Source of the DNA: an uncultured Lachnospiraceae bacterium
GTDB lineage: Bacteria; Bacillota; Clostridia; Lachnospirales; Lachnospiraceae
DNA: 64,000 bases
NCBI GenBank assembly: GCA_905197485.1
Contig: CAJJYZ010000002.1
Coordinates: forward strand, 28,688 to 92,687
Direction: 5' to 3'
This document shows positions 32,406 through 40,897 of the stretch, in pieces; within the stretch, counting starts at the first letter, position 1; each line of letters begins with the position of its first letter. A model generated the notes under the pieces. It saw only the letters and a list, made by a program, of their open reading frames with translations, had not been told where the DNA came from and did not search any database. The position numbers were made by a program, and so were the translations under genes.

Positions 32406-33770
32406 ATGATTAAAAATAAACGTTGTGCAATCTATATTCGCGTGAGTACAGAAGAACAGTTTTTGAACGGGCTCTCTCTGCAAGCACAACAGAAAGCACT
32501 TATAGAATATGCCAAACAAAACGGGTATACCGTCGTTGATGTTTATGCCGATGAAGGTATTTCCGCCAGAAAATCTATGAAGAATCGAAAGGAGCTGCTG
32601 CGTCTCTTAGAAGATGTGAAACAAAATAAGATTGACATGATTCTTGTAACCAAGCTAGACCGTTGGTTTCGTAATATCAAAGACTACAACATTACCGAAG
32701 AAATTCTTCAAGCTCACAACTGTCATTGGAAGACCATCTTCGAAAACTACGATTCTTCTACTGCCAACGGCCAGATGGTTATTAATATCATGCTTTCCGT
32801 TAATCAAGCTGAATGCGACCGGACCAGTGAACGTATCAAGGCTGTATTTGACTACAAACGCTCCCAGGGTAAAGTCATTAGTGGTATGGCTGCTCCTTAT
32901 GGCTACAAAGTCGTAGGCGGTTATATAAAGAAAGATTTAGAAGTTGCTCCTATCATCGAAGATGCTTATGATTACTATTTTAAGTGTTTTTCACAAAGAA
33001 AAGTGCTTCTATATATCCAAGGCAAATACGGAGAGAAAGCCCCATCTATCTATAAGATTGACAAATTATTTCACAATGAAAAATATTCCGGAACCTTCCA
33101 AGGAAATGACCATTTCTGTGAACCTTATATTTCCAAAGAACAATTCCAGAAAATTCGGAGCATTGCGCAAAGCAAAACATATACCCGACAACACAATCAC
33201 GATTTTATTTTTTCTTCATTGCTATGTTGCCCTATATGCAATCACAAGCTAACCGGATTCATCAAAAAGCAGCCTTTAAAAGATGGCAGCATTTCAAAAT
33301 ATTACCGGTATCGATGTCCGAACAAATTGCAAAAACACTCTAGCGCACCTTGCATTACAGAAAGTGTTGTAGAGCAGTTTATGATTGAACATGTATTCGA
33401 TGAACTTAAAAAGGAATATTTCGAATTTGATGTAAAGAATAAATCTGCCAAGAAGAAAAAAGATAGTTCCAAACGGATTGAAGAAGAATTGAGCCGACTG
33501 AATACCATGTACCAGAAAGGACGCATCTCGGAAGACTTCTACGATAGCGAATATGAGCGCCTGCAGAACGAACTCACTGCAATTTCATCCAAGACCACCC
33601 TCGCAACTATCGAACGTTACTCTGAGCTTATAGGCATCTTCTCCGGGAATTGGCTGGATATGTATATGAAGCTTGATAATGCACATAAGAACGTATTTTG
33701 GAAATCGGTTATAAAAGGCATCTATTTTGATGAAAATAACAAACTGAGTGGCTTTGATTTTCTCATCTAG
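32406..33770 (+). CDS. Large serine recombinase (integrase)
   Basis: A 454-residue protein starting at ATG 32406 with AAAGGAG upstream; the frame runs back to 32283 but lacks a ribosome site there. The resolvase N-terminal domain has the catalytic Ser at residue 14 (AIYIRVSTEEQ), with TKLDRWFRN and ECDRTSERIKAV. A zinc-ribbon-like CCPICNHKL and CPN...C site and a C-terminal coiled coil follow. It integrates and, with a directionality factor, excises the prophage. It lies 9 bases from the interrupted host gene, as serine integrases lie next to attP. Confidence 0.95.
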   Translation: MIKNKRCAIYIRVSTEEQFLNGLSLQAQQKALIEYAKQNGYTVVDVYADEGISARKSMKNRKELLRLLEDVKQNKIDMILVTKLDRWFRNIKDYNITEEILQAHNCHWKTIFENYDSSTANGQMVINIMLSVNQAECDRTSERIKAVFDYKRSQGKVISGMAAPYGYKVVGGYIKKDLEVAPIIEDAYDYYFKCFSQRKVLLYIQGKYGEKAPSIYKIDKLFHNEKYSGTFQGNDHFCEPYISKEQFQKIRSIAQSKTYTRQHNHDFIFSSLLCCPICNHKLTGFIKKQPLKDGSISKYYRYRCPNKLQKHSSAPCITESVVEQFMIEHVFDELKKEYFEFDVKNKSAKKKKDSSKRIEEELSRLNTMYQKGRISEDFYDSEYERLQNELTAISSKTTLATIERYSELIGIFSGNWLDMYMKLDNAHKNVFWKSVIKGIYFDENNKLSGFDFLI

Positions 33771-33778
33771 CCACTCAG

Positions 33779-34441
33779 CTATCTTATAATTTGTGGGTGT
33801 AGTAAGTCAGTAAACACAACTGTAAAGTCCCCTTTTCCTTCCGAGAAAGCCGCTCCGGTGGAACCGAAATCAATACTTTGGTCAATCTTGACATCCTTCT
33901 GCGGGTCGATACCATTCTGTTTTAGTATATACTCGAATATCATCTCCGGCATACCGCCTTTTCTTCCTCCAAGCACTTCTTTTCCAAATAAATCTTTCCA
34001 CTGAAATTCCGGCATCTCCTCCCTTGCCACAAGGAAGTTTCCCGCCCGCTGTGTCAACTGTGCAAAGTTGACTACATAATCATTGGCGCCCTCATTGTAT
34101 GTGTAAATTGAAGCTTCGGAACCCATGAATCCGATATCCGCTTCTCCGGAAATAACGGCTGTCATCGTCTTATCCGCCCCAAAACCGGTTACGATCGTCA
34201 AATCGATTCCTTCTTCTTCAAAATATCCTTCTTCAATCGCCACATACATCGGCGCATAGAAAATGGAGTGCGCGACTTCATTCAATGTAATTTTCTCCAA
34301 TTTCTTTGTCTCTTCTGCGACCTCCTCCACTTTTTCTTCCGTCTTTTTCTCTTCCTTCTTATCCTTCCCACATCCTGACACAGCAAAAATTGAAGCTACG
34401 AGTGTCAAAATCAGCAACAATGAAGTCATCCTTTTTTTCAT
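33779..34441 (-). pseudogene. ABC transporter substrate-binding lipoprotein, cut by prophage
   Basis: Starts at ATG 34441 (MKKRMTSLLLILTLVAS) with GGGAGG upstream and a lipobox AVSGC. The fold is NMT1/SsuA/THI5-like: ITLNEVAHSIFYAPMYVAIEEG, GADKTMTAVISGEADIGFMG, LGGRKGGMPEMI. The family is usually 320-350 residues; here it ends at about 220, replaced by 11 phage-derived residues at the attachment site. The missing 3' part should be left of the window. It would bind a small organic substrate such as a thiamine precursor or sulphonate; the substrate cannot be told. Truncation probably inactivates it. Confidence 0.88.
33795..33830. other. Right prophage-host junction (attR), approximate
   Basis: The host lipoprotein frame runs normally to GKGDFTV (codons at 33815-33835) and then leaves the family sequence for FTDLLHPQIIR and a stop. 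The recombination core should be near 33815-33822. The other half of the site (attL) and the rest of the gene are not in the window, so the core cannot be read exactly. Confidence 0.55.
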
Positions 34442-34523
34442 AACTTCCTCCCTTTCACATATTGCTACCTTCTTCTTTATCAATATATGATTCTTGAAAA
34501 AATACGTGAGACGAGAGCCCTCT

Positions 34524-35000
34524 TTAACACATCACAATTATTTTCCTCGGAGTGGTTTGTGGTGGAATACTTCTTGTCGTAGTGCTATAGTATACGACCA
34601 GAACTTGATTTCCTACCGGACAAGTAAAGTTCTGTCCATTCGATGTCACTATCTCTGTCGCCTGAGATGGATTCAATTGTAATGTTCCATCTGCAGACAA
34701 GAGATTTTCATCAAAATATCCTACATAAATCGTTTCATTCGGACGGCTTCTTCCCACAATCACAGCCCGATACTGTGGTGGAAAAATCAGTGGCACCGGC
34801 AGATTTCCATCATAGAACGCTGTGATTTGCATTCCGAGCCGCAGACGTACTGTGTCGATGACAAATGTATCTGCCGAGATAATCAGTCTCGTGATTCCAT
34901 CCTCATTTCTTACCGTTATCATCTGCTGACAGCAATCGTTTGGTACCCTTTCTATCCGTTGTATCATTCCACTAATTGGAATTAAATTTAGATTCTCCAT
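34524..35000 (-). CDS. Hypothetical host protein, 158 aa
   Basis: A beta-rich protein (IPISGMIQRIERVPNDCCQQM, RLRLGMQITAFYDGNLPVPL, RAVIVGRSRPNETIYVGYFD) with no signal peptide or membrane span. The central part looks like an OB-type barrel. The sequence style is that of small conserved Lachnospiraceae proteins; no family name is recognised. It is the first intact host gene beyond the prophage and is divergent from the cold shock gene. Confidence 0.75.
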   Translation of the reverse strand: MENLNLIPISGMIQRIERVPNDCCQQMITVRNEDGITRLIISADTFVIDTVRLRLGMQITAFYDGNLPVPLIFPPQYRAVIVGRSRPNETIYVGYFDENLLSADGTLQLNPSQATEIVTSNGQNFTCPVGNQVLVVYYSTTTRSIPPQTTPRKIIVMC

Positions 35001-35152
35001 CGAATTTCCCCTACTCTTTTCTTATCTAATATATGCCCTCTTTTTTACTCTGTCACTTCTTTTCCATATCCCCTTTCACACATATTCCTGTCTATCTTCA
35101 TTATTCCTCCGTATTTTTTGTGTATTTTCTACGATTGTTCCGCATTTTTTAT

Positions 35153-35181
35153 TGACATTTCTGTATATTTAAGCTAAACTG
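35153..35181 (+). promoter_or_regulatory. Cold shock gene promoter
   Basis: TTGACA (35153-35158), 17 bases, TAAACT (35176-35181). The leader of about 45 bases contains AACaGTATC-ACTCGC-GATACaGTT, a small stem that could act in temperature-dependent translation; the function is inferred. Confidence 0.75.
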
Positions 35182-35231
35182 TAACAGTATCACTCGCGAT
35201 ACAGTTATTATTTATTTGTGGAGGTATCAGT

Positions 35232-35432
35232 ATGAACAAAGGTACAGTAAAATGGTTTAACAACCAAAAAGGTTACGGATTTATTTCTGACGAAGCTGGC
35301 AACGATATTTTCGTTCACTACTCAGGCTTGGTTATGGATGGATTCAAATCATTGGAAGAAGGTCAGGCTGTAGAATTCGACGTAACTGAAGGTGCAAAGG
35401 GACCTCAGGCTGTTAACGTAGTAAAACTCTAA
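35232..35432 (+). CDS. Cold shock protein (CspA family)
   Basis: A 66-residue protein with both RNA-binding motifs: KGYGFIS and DIFVHYS (RNP1 KGYGFI, RNP2 VFVH-like). It begins MNKGTVKWFNNQKGYGF. It is a single-stranded RNA/DNA chaperone. GGAGG lies 8 bases before the start. All the usual residues are present. Confidence 0.96.
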   Translation: MNKGTVKWFNNQKGYGFISDEAGNDIFVHYSGLVMDGFKSLEEGQAVEFDVTEGAKGPQAVNVVKL

Positions 35433-35552
35433 TTATAATTTTATATGTGCCTTTTATTTATTTGATTATATATTTTTATTTATAAAGTTTTCATTATAGT
35501 GGAGATGTCTGATTTAGTATTTAAAAAGCAACAGTAAGATGTAATGTAAGCC

Positions 35553-35600
35553 AAAAGAACTCTTAGATACTGTTTCATTCTGACATCTAAGAGTTCTTTT
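35553..35600. terminator. Bidirectional terminator between csp and the ZIP gene
   Basis: A perfect 16-base-pair stem (AAAAGAACTCTTAGAT / ATCTAAGAGTTCTTTT) with a 16-base loop. A- and T-runs on both sides allow use from either strand. It ends csp and the converging ZIP operon. The 120 bases before it hold no gene. Confidence 0.85.
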
Positions 35601-35698
35601 CATTCCACACAATAAATATATTCTATCTTTCTTTTCACTTCCCAAAAGAATCTTCCATGCAATGAACGATATCGCATAGCTTCACTCTTTTGCGTCCC

Positions 35699-36487
35699 TT
35701 ATCCCAACGCCACATCCAAAATCATCATAATCATAAATCCAAGCGCAAATCCGATTGTTCCAATATTAGAATGCTCTCCTTCCGCCGATTCCGGAATCAA
35801 CTCTTCCACCACTACGTAAAGCATGGCGCCCGCTGCAAGAGCGAGCAAATACGGAAGCGCCGGTTCAATAAAACCGGACAATAAAATCGTAACGACTGCC
35901 GCTATCGGTTCCACAATTCCAGACAATGTTCCGTAAACAAATGCCTTCCCTCTGCCTACGTTTCCCGCACTTTTCAGCGGAAGTGAGATGATGGCGCCTT
36001 CCGGAAAGTTCTGAATTGCGATTCCAATCGATAAGGCAATCGCACCCATCATTGTGACGTTTGTGTTTCCGGATAACGCGCCGGCAAATACGACTCCAAC
36101 CGCCATTCCTTCCGGAATATTATGCAAGGTCACCGCGAAAATCAACATCGTAAGCTTACGAAGTGAATGCTTAGGCTGCATCCCTTCCGGTTTTTCTTCG
36201 TTTAAATGCAAATGTGGAATTAGCCGGTCCATCAAAAGCAGAAACAGGAATCCTATCGCCATTCCCGCAGCCGCAGGAATAAACGCAAATCTTCCCATAT
36301 GCGCCGACATATCCATCGCCGGAATCAAAAGAGACCATACCGAAGCCGCAACCATCACGCCGGAAGCAAAACCAAGCAAGCCTTTCTGGATGAGCGGATT
36401 GATTTCTTTCTTCAGAAAGAATACGCAAGCGGCGCCTGCCGTTGTCCCTAGAAACGGAATCAAAATTCCAAGTAATATATGATTCAT
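35699..36487 (-). CDS. ZIP-family metal transporter
   Basis: A 262-residue membrane protein with about eight spans. TM4 has TLHNIPEGMAVGVVF (HNxPEG), TM5 has IQNFPEGAIISL, the two metal-binding motifs of ZIP transporters; a His-rich HLHL loop lies between TM3 and TM4. It imports zinc or another divalent metal, probably GufA-type. It is the last gene in an operon with DUF6062 and zinc-ribbon genes, 5 bases after DUF6062. Confidence 0.93.
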   Translation of the reverse strand: MNHILLGILIPFLGTTAGAACVFFLKKEINPLIQKGLLGFASGVMVAASVWSLLIPAMDMSAHMGRFAFIPAAAGMAIGFLFLLLMDRLIPHLHLNEEKPEGMQPKHSLRKLTMLIFAVTLHNIPEGMAVGVVFAGALSGNTNVTMMGAIALSIGIAIQNFPEGAIISLPLKSAGNVGRGKAFVYGTLSGIVEPIAAVVTILLSGFIEPALPYLLALAAGAMLYVVVEELIPESAEGEHSNIGTIGFALGFMIMMILDVALG

Positions 36488-36492
36488 TTCAT

Positions 36493-37215
36493 TTACTTCT
36501 CTTTCTTTTCATAGATACTGTTTAATTTTACAAGACTTCTTTCTACCGCATCCTTTGCATTTTTCCAAGGTTCATCCTTGAATCTGTAATCGTATTTCTG
36601 AATATACCAGTCCAGGTCTTCCTTCACACGTTTCATATTCTCTATATACAGAGTTGTAATGTCTGTCAGAAAGCTTTCCTGAACCTTTCCGCCAAGTTCC
36701 TCAATCCCTGCCCGGTATAGCATCCCGTAATGTTTCGTACAGAATCCTTTCGCGGACAAAAGCGTCTGCCGGAAATCTGCTTCTTTCTTATAGAGATAAC
36801 ATATCGTCTTTAAATACTGCTGGAAAATTGCCTGAATCTTATCACAGACAAAGCAGCTTTCACTCACCTGTTCCGTATAGTTTGTCACCGGATTCCCGGT
36901 TTCCTTCACCTTGCCGAATAATGTCTTTTTCACCATCTCCGGTTTATGTCCTTCCAGATTGCGAATCACCGTCTCCATATGCGTGTTCAGCATCAACGCC
37001 ACGCCTAGACGGTCCTGTCTTGCAAGCAGCATCTGAATATGCTTTTCACAAAATCCGGTCTGATTGCTCTCCATTCTCTGGTCATCCACCATATAACCTG
37101 CCATTGTAAGTCTCAAGGCATCTTCTTCTAACTGATGATACATTGCACAAAGCGGACATTCACAGTCCTCGTGAAACGCATCATTGATTGGTATTGTATA
37201 TAATTTTTCCTTCAT
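36493..37215 (-). CDS. DUF6062-family protein
   Basis: A 240-residue helical protein with three Cys pairs or CxxH sites: CECPLCAMY near residue 18, GFCEKH near 52, ESCFVCDKI near 120 and GFCTKHYG near 155. They look like two metal-binding sites. It matches the DUF6062 proteins of Clostridia, whose function is unknown. It shares an operon with a zinc-ribbon protein and a zinc transporter, hinting at a link to zinc, though this is inference. Confidence 0.85.
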   Translation of the reverse strand: MKEKLYTIPINDAFHEDCECPLCAMYHQLEEDALRLTMAGYMVDDQRMESNQTGFCEKHIQMLLARQDRLGVALMLNTHMETVIRNLEGHKPEMVKKTLFGKVKETGNPVTNYTEQVSESCFVCDKIQAIFQQYLKTICYLYKKEADFRQTLLSAKGFCTKHYGMLYRAGIEELGGKVQESFLTDITTLYIENMKRVKEDLDWYIQKYDYRFKDEPWKNAKDAVERSLVKLNSIYEKKEK

Positions 37216-37224
37216 CTTCTGTTC

Positions 37225-38061
37225 TTATTCCGTTGTCCCTGTTGTATCTGCCGGTGTCTGAGAATCAGTAGTTCCGTTGGCATCCTGACTTCCCTGTGCA
37301 TCTGCTCCGCCGGCATTATCCGGTTCTGCTGCGTTGGAAGCGTCTGTATCCGGAGTGTCTGTGTTGTCATCCGCCGCATCAATATCGTCTACGATGTCTG
37401 TTTTCTTATCTTCCTGCTTCTTGTCTTCCCCATCTGACACCGAATCAAATTTTTCCAGCCCCCAGTGAATCCATCCTTTGATTGTATCCTGATTGAAATA
37501 TGCCGCTGCTCCGATACCTGCAATAATCAAAATCGCTACGAGGAATTTGATAATTCCTTTTCCACGTTTCTTCGACGTTTTTGTTTTCTTGCGAACCTCT
37601 TTGACACGCTTCTCCGGCATCTCTTTGAACTTCCTGTCGTAATCCCTCTGTGATTCGCGCGTGCTTCTTGCAGGTCTCTCCGGCTTCTTCTCCGTTTTTT
37701 GTTTCGACGCTGTCTTCGGTTCCGGTTTCTTCTTCTCCAGCTTTTTCTCCTGACTATCCGGCGCCTTTTTTACTACCTTCTTCTCTTTCTGTTGTTCGAT
37801 ATATTCTCTGACATAGTCATCGTTAAAATCAATAGCATCCATCGGAATCTCAAACTGCCTCGTCAAAGATAAATCTTCTGTCGGTTCTACTTTTCTTTCT
37901 TCCCGGATTTTCTTTTCCTTTTCCCGCTTCTTATCAAGATTAATCTTTATCTTGCATTCATAGCAAAATGCATAGTCATTGTAAATCGGATTCCCCTGTG
38001 CATCTTTCCCCACTTCAACAGCTTTTATCTTCATTTCATTCCCACATCTTTTACAACGCAT
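37225..38061 (-). CDS. Zinc-ribbon protein with one membrane span and disordered tail
   Basis: A 278-residue protein. N-terminal zinc ribbon: MRCKRCGNEM and FCYECK. A long Lys/Glu-rich region follows (about 45-170), then a single membrane helix (IIKFLVAILIIAGIGAAAYF near 175-195), and an outer acidic Asp/Thr/Ala/Gly-rich tail of about 70 residues. The layout suggests a cytoplasmic zinc domain and an extracellular disordered tail. First gene of the operon; promoter at 38097-38126. Unknown function. Confidence 0.8.
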   Translation of the reverse strand: MRCKRCGNEMKIKAVEVGKDAQGNPIYNDYAFCYECKIKINLDKKREKEKKIREERKVEPTEDLSLTRQFEIPMDAIDFNDDYVREYIEQQKEKKVVKKAPDSQEKKLEKKKPEPKTASKQKTEKKPERPARSTRESQRDYDRKFKEMPEKRVKEVRKKTKTSKKRGKGIIKFLVAILIIAGIGAAAYFNQDTIKGWIHWGLEKFDSVSDGEDKKQEDKKTDIVDDIDAADDNTDTPDTDASNAAEPDNAGGADAQGSQDANGTTDSQTPADTTGTTE

Positions 38062-38096
38062 AATTTCTCCCTCCTTATATATGCATTATCGGTATT

Positions 38097-38126
38097 ATTA
38101 TAACATAGTCCGACACAATTCTACAA
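38097..38126 (-). promoter_or_regulatory. Promoter of the zinc-ribbon/DUF6062/ZIP operon
   Basis: Minus strand TTGTAG (38121-38126), 18 bases, TATAAT (38097-38102). It lies 36 bases from the start codon and is divergent with the DUF4317 promoter. Confidence 0.7.
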
Positions 38127-38139
38127 GAAATTATTGATA

Positions 38140-38169
38140 TTGCATTTTCTTTCCATTCTACGCTATAAT
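38140..38169 (+). promoter_or_regulatory. Promoter of the DUF4317 gene
   Basis: TTGCAT (38140-38145), 18 bases, TATAAT (38164-38169), 33 bases before ATG 38203, which has AAGGGG upstream. Confidence 0.65.
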
Positions 38170-38202
38170 AATGAAACAACTACTTTGTAAAGGGGATACG
38201 AT

Positions 38203-39369
38203 ATGAATAAAAAAGAAATATCTGAGATAAAGAAACAATTTACACCTTCCAATTGTGCCATCACCCGCATCTGCGGCTGTTATGTGAACGGGGAGAAAGA
38301 AAAAAAATCTTCCTTTAGACAGGCATTCCTTTCCTTGCCGGAAGAGGAAATGTTCAAATATTTCGACATTTTCCGCAAGTCTCTTTCCGGAACTATCGGG
38401 AAGAATCTAATCAATATGGAGTTCCCTCTCGACTCCGAGATGGAAGGCGGCTCCCAGGAATTCCTATTAAAACTTCGGAACAGTCGTCTGACCGATGATA
38501 CGCTTCTCGATACATTCTATGACCGCATCATCGAATCCTATGACTATGGAGAACATTATCTGATTCTTCTTATCCACGCCGCCTATGATATTCCAGGAAA
38601 ATCTTCGGATAATGAAGAAATGTTTGACGCTTCCGATGAAGTCTACGACTACATACTTTGCACCATTTGTCCGGTTAATTTATCCAAACCGGGGCTTTCT
38701 TATGACGCGGAATTGAATGGATTCCACGAGCGGATTCGGGACTGGATTGTGGAGATGCCAAGTCTCGGCTTTTTATTTCCGGCATTCAACGACCGGAGTA
38801 CAGACTTACATCAGACGCTCTACTATGCGAAAAAACCGGAAGAACTTCATTTTGAACTCATCGAGCATCTTCTTGGATGCTGCACCCCGCTCAGCGCCGG
38901 AAGCCAAAAAGAGACGTTCCAGACTTTAATTGAAGAGACATTAGGTGAGGACTGTTCCTATGAAATCGTCCGCAATATTCATGAGAATCTTACCGAATTA
39001 ATCGAGGAGCAAAAAGAATCTCCTGTTCCGGTAGAACTGGATAAAGAGGAAGTGAAATACCTCTTCTCGAAAAGCGGCGTCAAAGAAGAAAAACTGGAAA
39101 ACTTTGACAGACAATATGAAGCTGCTGCAGGTACCCAGTCCACACTCCTTGCCTCCAACATTGCAAATACGAGGGCTTTCGAGATTAAGACACCGGATGT
39201 TGTCATCAAAGTCAATCCGGAACGAACGGATTTGGTGGAGACGATGCGCATTAACGGACGTCTCTGTCTTGTCATCGGCGTCGACGACCATGTGGAAATC
39301 AATGGAATCTCCGCCAGAACGATGCAGAAAGAATCTTCCCTTGATACATACGATGAGCCTGAAATATAA
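38203..39369 (+). CDS. DUF4317-family protein
   Basis: A 388-residue soluble protein conserved in Lachnospiraceae and related Clostridia: begins MNKKEISEIKKQFTPSNCAI, followed by ICGCYVNGEKEKK, LPEEEMFKYFDIFRKSLSG and, near the end, INGRLCLVIGVDDHVEINGI. This is the DUF4317 family; function is unknown. Single gene with its own promoter and a convergent terminator. Confidence 0.92.
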   Translation: MNKKEISEIKKQFTPSNCAITRICGCYVNGEKEKKSSFRQAFLSLPEEEMFKYFDIFRKSLSGTIGKNLINMEFPLDSEMEGGSQEFLLKLRNSRLTDDTLLDTFYDRIIESYDYGEHYLILLIHAAYDIPGKSSDNEEMFDASDEVYDYILCTICPVNLSKPGLSYDAELNGFHERIRDWIVEMPSLGFLFPAFNDRSTDLHQTLYYAKKPEELHFELIEHLLGCCTPLSAGSQKETFQTLIEETLGEDCSYEIVRNIHENLTELIEEQKESPVPVELDKEEVKYLFSKSGVKEEKLENFDRQYEAAAGTQSTLLASNIANTRAFEIKTPDVVIKVNPERTDLVETMRINGRLCLVIGVDDHVEINGISARTMQKESSLDTYDEPEI

Positions 39370-39377
39370 TTTCAGGC
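39357..39377. terminator. Short hairpin at the end of DUF4317
   Basis: GCCTGAAAT-ATA-ATTTCAGGC, a perfect 9-base-pair stem across the stop codon of DUF4317, between convergent genes. There is no strong T-run, so termination would be weak. Confidence 0.45.
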
Positions 39378-39391
39378 CCATCCATAATTTC

Positions 39392-40897
39392 TCACGATAA
39401 TTGTCCAATCCGCTTCAGCAGACTCTGTTCCTTCTCATCAAACAGCAAATGTTTGTTATACTGATAATATCGCTCACATTCATAATCTTTCAAGAATTGA
39501 ATGCTATAGAAATTCGCATTCAATTCCGTCATAAACACAACCATCTCCTGGCTCTCTCCGAACACAATCTCCATAAAATCAAACGCATACTCCAACATTT
39601 GTTCCGCCTTCTCTTCTGCATTCGTGTAGATTATCTTATCCGCAGTAAACAGCGAACGGACATACTCGAAGCAGGCTTCTTTTTCTGCGATTCCTTCTTT
39701 TTTCAGCTTCATGACGTACTGTTCCAATGTCTCAATCGTCGTTCGGTACGCATAATCTTCTTCCCTGCTTAAAAGTTCCGCTTTCTTCTGATTTTCATGC
39801 GTCTCCCGCGTTTCCTCCAGGACGCTTTCCAAATATGTGACTCCGTCCTCCGCGTAATCGAGTCCCGCCTTATATGCCTTCAGACATTGGAATAATCTTT
39901 GCGTCTGGGATTCCAACCGATATACTTCCCGAAAAGTTCCGGTTAATTTTGCCAGCAGCAGACTCACGACACTCAATCGCTCATCCAATGAGGCATGTCT
40001 CACTTTCTTCAAGAGAATCTCATCAATTTTTCCACTGAATACCGCGTCAATCTGATAGTCTGTCCGATATTTATAGTAAAGTTCCAGATAGTTTGCAAAG
40101 TCTTTTGCAATCTTCGGATACTGGATATACTGTTCTACAAGGTCTCTGTCCACCGTCTTTCCAAGTTTTTCATAAACTTGAATGATTTTCGACAAGTCTT
40201 CCCATCCTCTCGGCGTCGCAAAGTGCATGCCATCCACCGTCATCTCCATCTGATAGAAATAAGATGGCTTCGTATTCAGATAAGAAATCACAGCCCCATG
40301 CACATTTTCCTTGTAAGCATACTCTTTCCACACAGAAAATTCCGGCTCCACTTCAATCTTCTTCACCCGGTCCATCGTTACCACATCGAATTCACGCACC
40401 GATTTATTATATTCCGGCGGATTTCCGGCTGCCACAATCATCCATCCTTCCGGTATCTTATGATTTCCAAAGCTTTTGCATTGAAGGAATTGCAGCATAG
40501 CGGGAGCAAGCGTCTCCGATACGCAGTTAATCTCATCGATAAACAAAATCCCTTCCTTCAATCCGGTTTGCTTCATTTTCTCATATACGGAAGCGACAAT
40601 CTCACTCATTGTGTATTCCGTCACTTCATATTCACTCTCTCCATATCTATTTTTAGAAATATACGGAAGACCAATGGCACTTTGTCTCGTGTGGTGTGTA
40701 ATCGTATAAGGCACGAGTCCCAACCCACATTCTTTTGCAACTTGTTCCATAATCTGTGTCTTTCCGATTCCAGGCGCTCCGATTAAAAACACCGGCCGCT
40801 GTCTTACCGTTGGGATTTCGTATTCCCCGAATTCATTCTTCATAAAATAGGCTGCCGCAGCATCCTTAATCTCTTGTTTTGCACGCTTTATGTCCAT
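39392..40897 (-). CDS. MoxR-type AAA ATPase
   Basis: The start at ATG 40897 (MDIKRAKQEIKDAAAAYF) is preferred; it overlaps the VWA stop, and the longer frame to 40963 is overlap sequence. About 501 residues. Walker A GAPGIGKTQ near 38, Walker B ILFIDEIN near 125, GWMIVAAGNPPEYN near 152 and ATPRGWEDLSKI near 235 are MoxR/AAA_5 marks. The C-terminal half is helical and specific to this type. MoxR ATPases work with VWA proteins as chaperone-like pairs; the VWA partner is just upstream. Confidence 0.88.
   Translation of the reverse strand: MDIKRAKQEIKDAAAAYFMKNEFGEYEIPTVRQRPVFLIGAPGIGKTQIMEQVAKECGLGLVPYTITHHTRQSAIGLPYISKNRYGESEYEVTEYTMSEIVASVYEKMKQTGLKEGILFIDEINCVSETLAPAMLQFLQCKSFGNHKIPEGWMIVAAGNPPEYNKSVREFDVVTMDRVKKIEVEPEFSVWKEYAYKENVHGAVISYLNTKPSYFYQMEMTVDGMHFATPRGWEDLSKIIQVYEKLGKTVDRDLVEQYIQYPKIAKDFANYLELYYKYRTDYQIDAVFSGKIDEILLKKVRHASLDERLSVVSLLLAKLTGTFREVYRLESQTQRLFQCLKAYKAGLDYAEDGVTYLESVLEETRETHENQKKAELLSREEDYAYRTTIETLEQYVMKLKKEGIAEKEACFEYVRSLFTADKIIYTNAEEKAEQMLEYAFDFMEIVFGESQEMVVFMTELNANFYSIQFLKDYECERYYQYNKHLLFDEKEQSLLKRIGQLS

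Larger units (their letters stand above)
1..33825. mobile_element. Temperate siphovirus prophage, left end outside window
   Basis: Continuous phage gene content runs from a partial tail gene at the left edge to a serine recombinase at 32406-33770. The modules are in the usual order: lysogeny and integration at the right, early and replication genes, late regulator, packaging, head, tail. Almost all genes read leftward except the lysogeny block. The right boundary is placed where an interrupted host lipoprotein gene begins. Holin, endolysin and the left attachment site are not seen and should lie left of base 1. The structural genes look intact, so the element may still be functional; that is inference. 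Confidence 0.95.
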
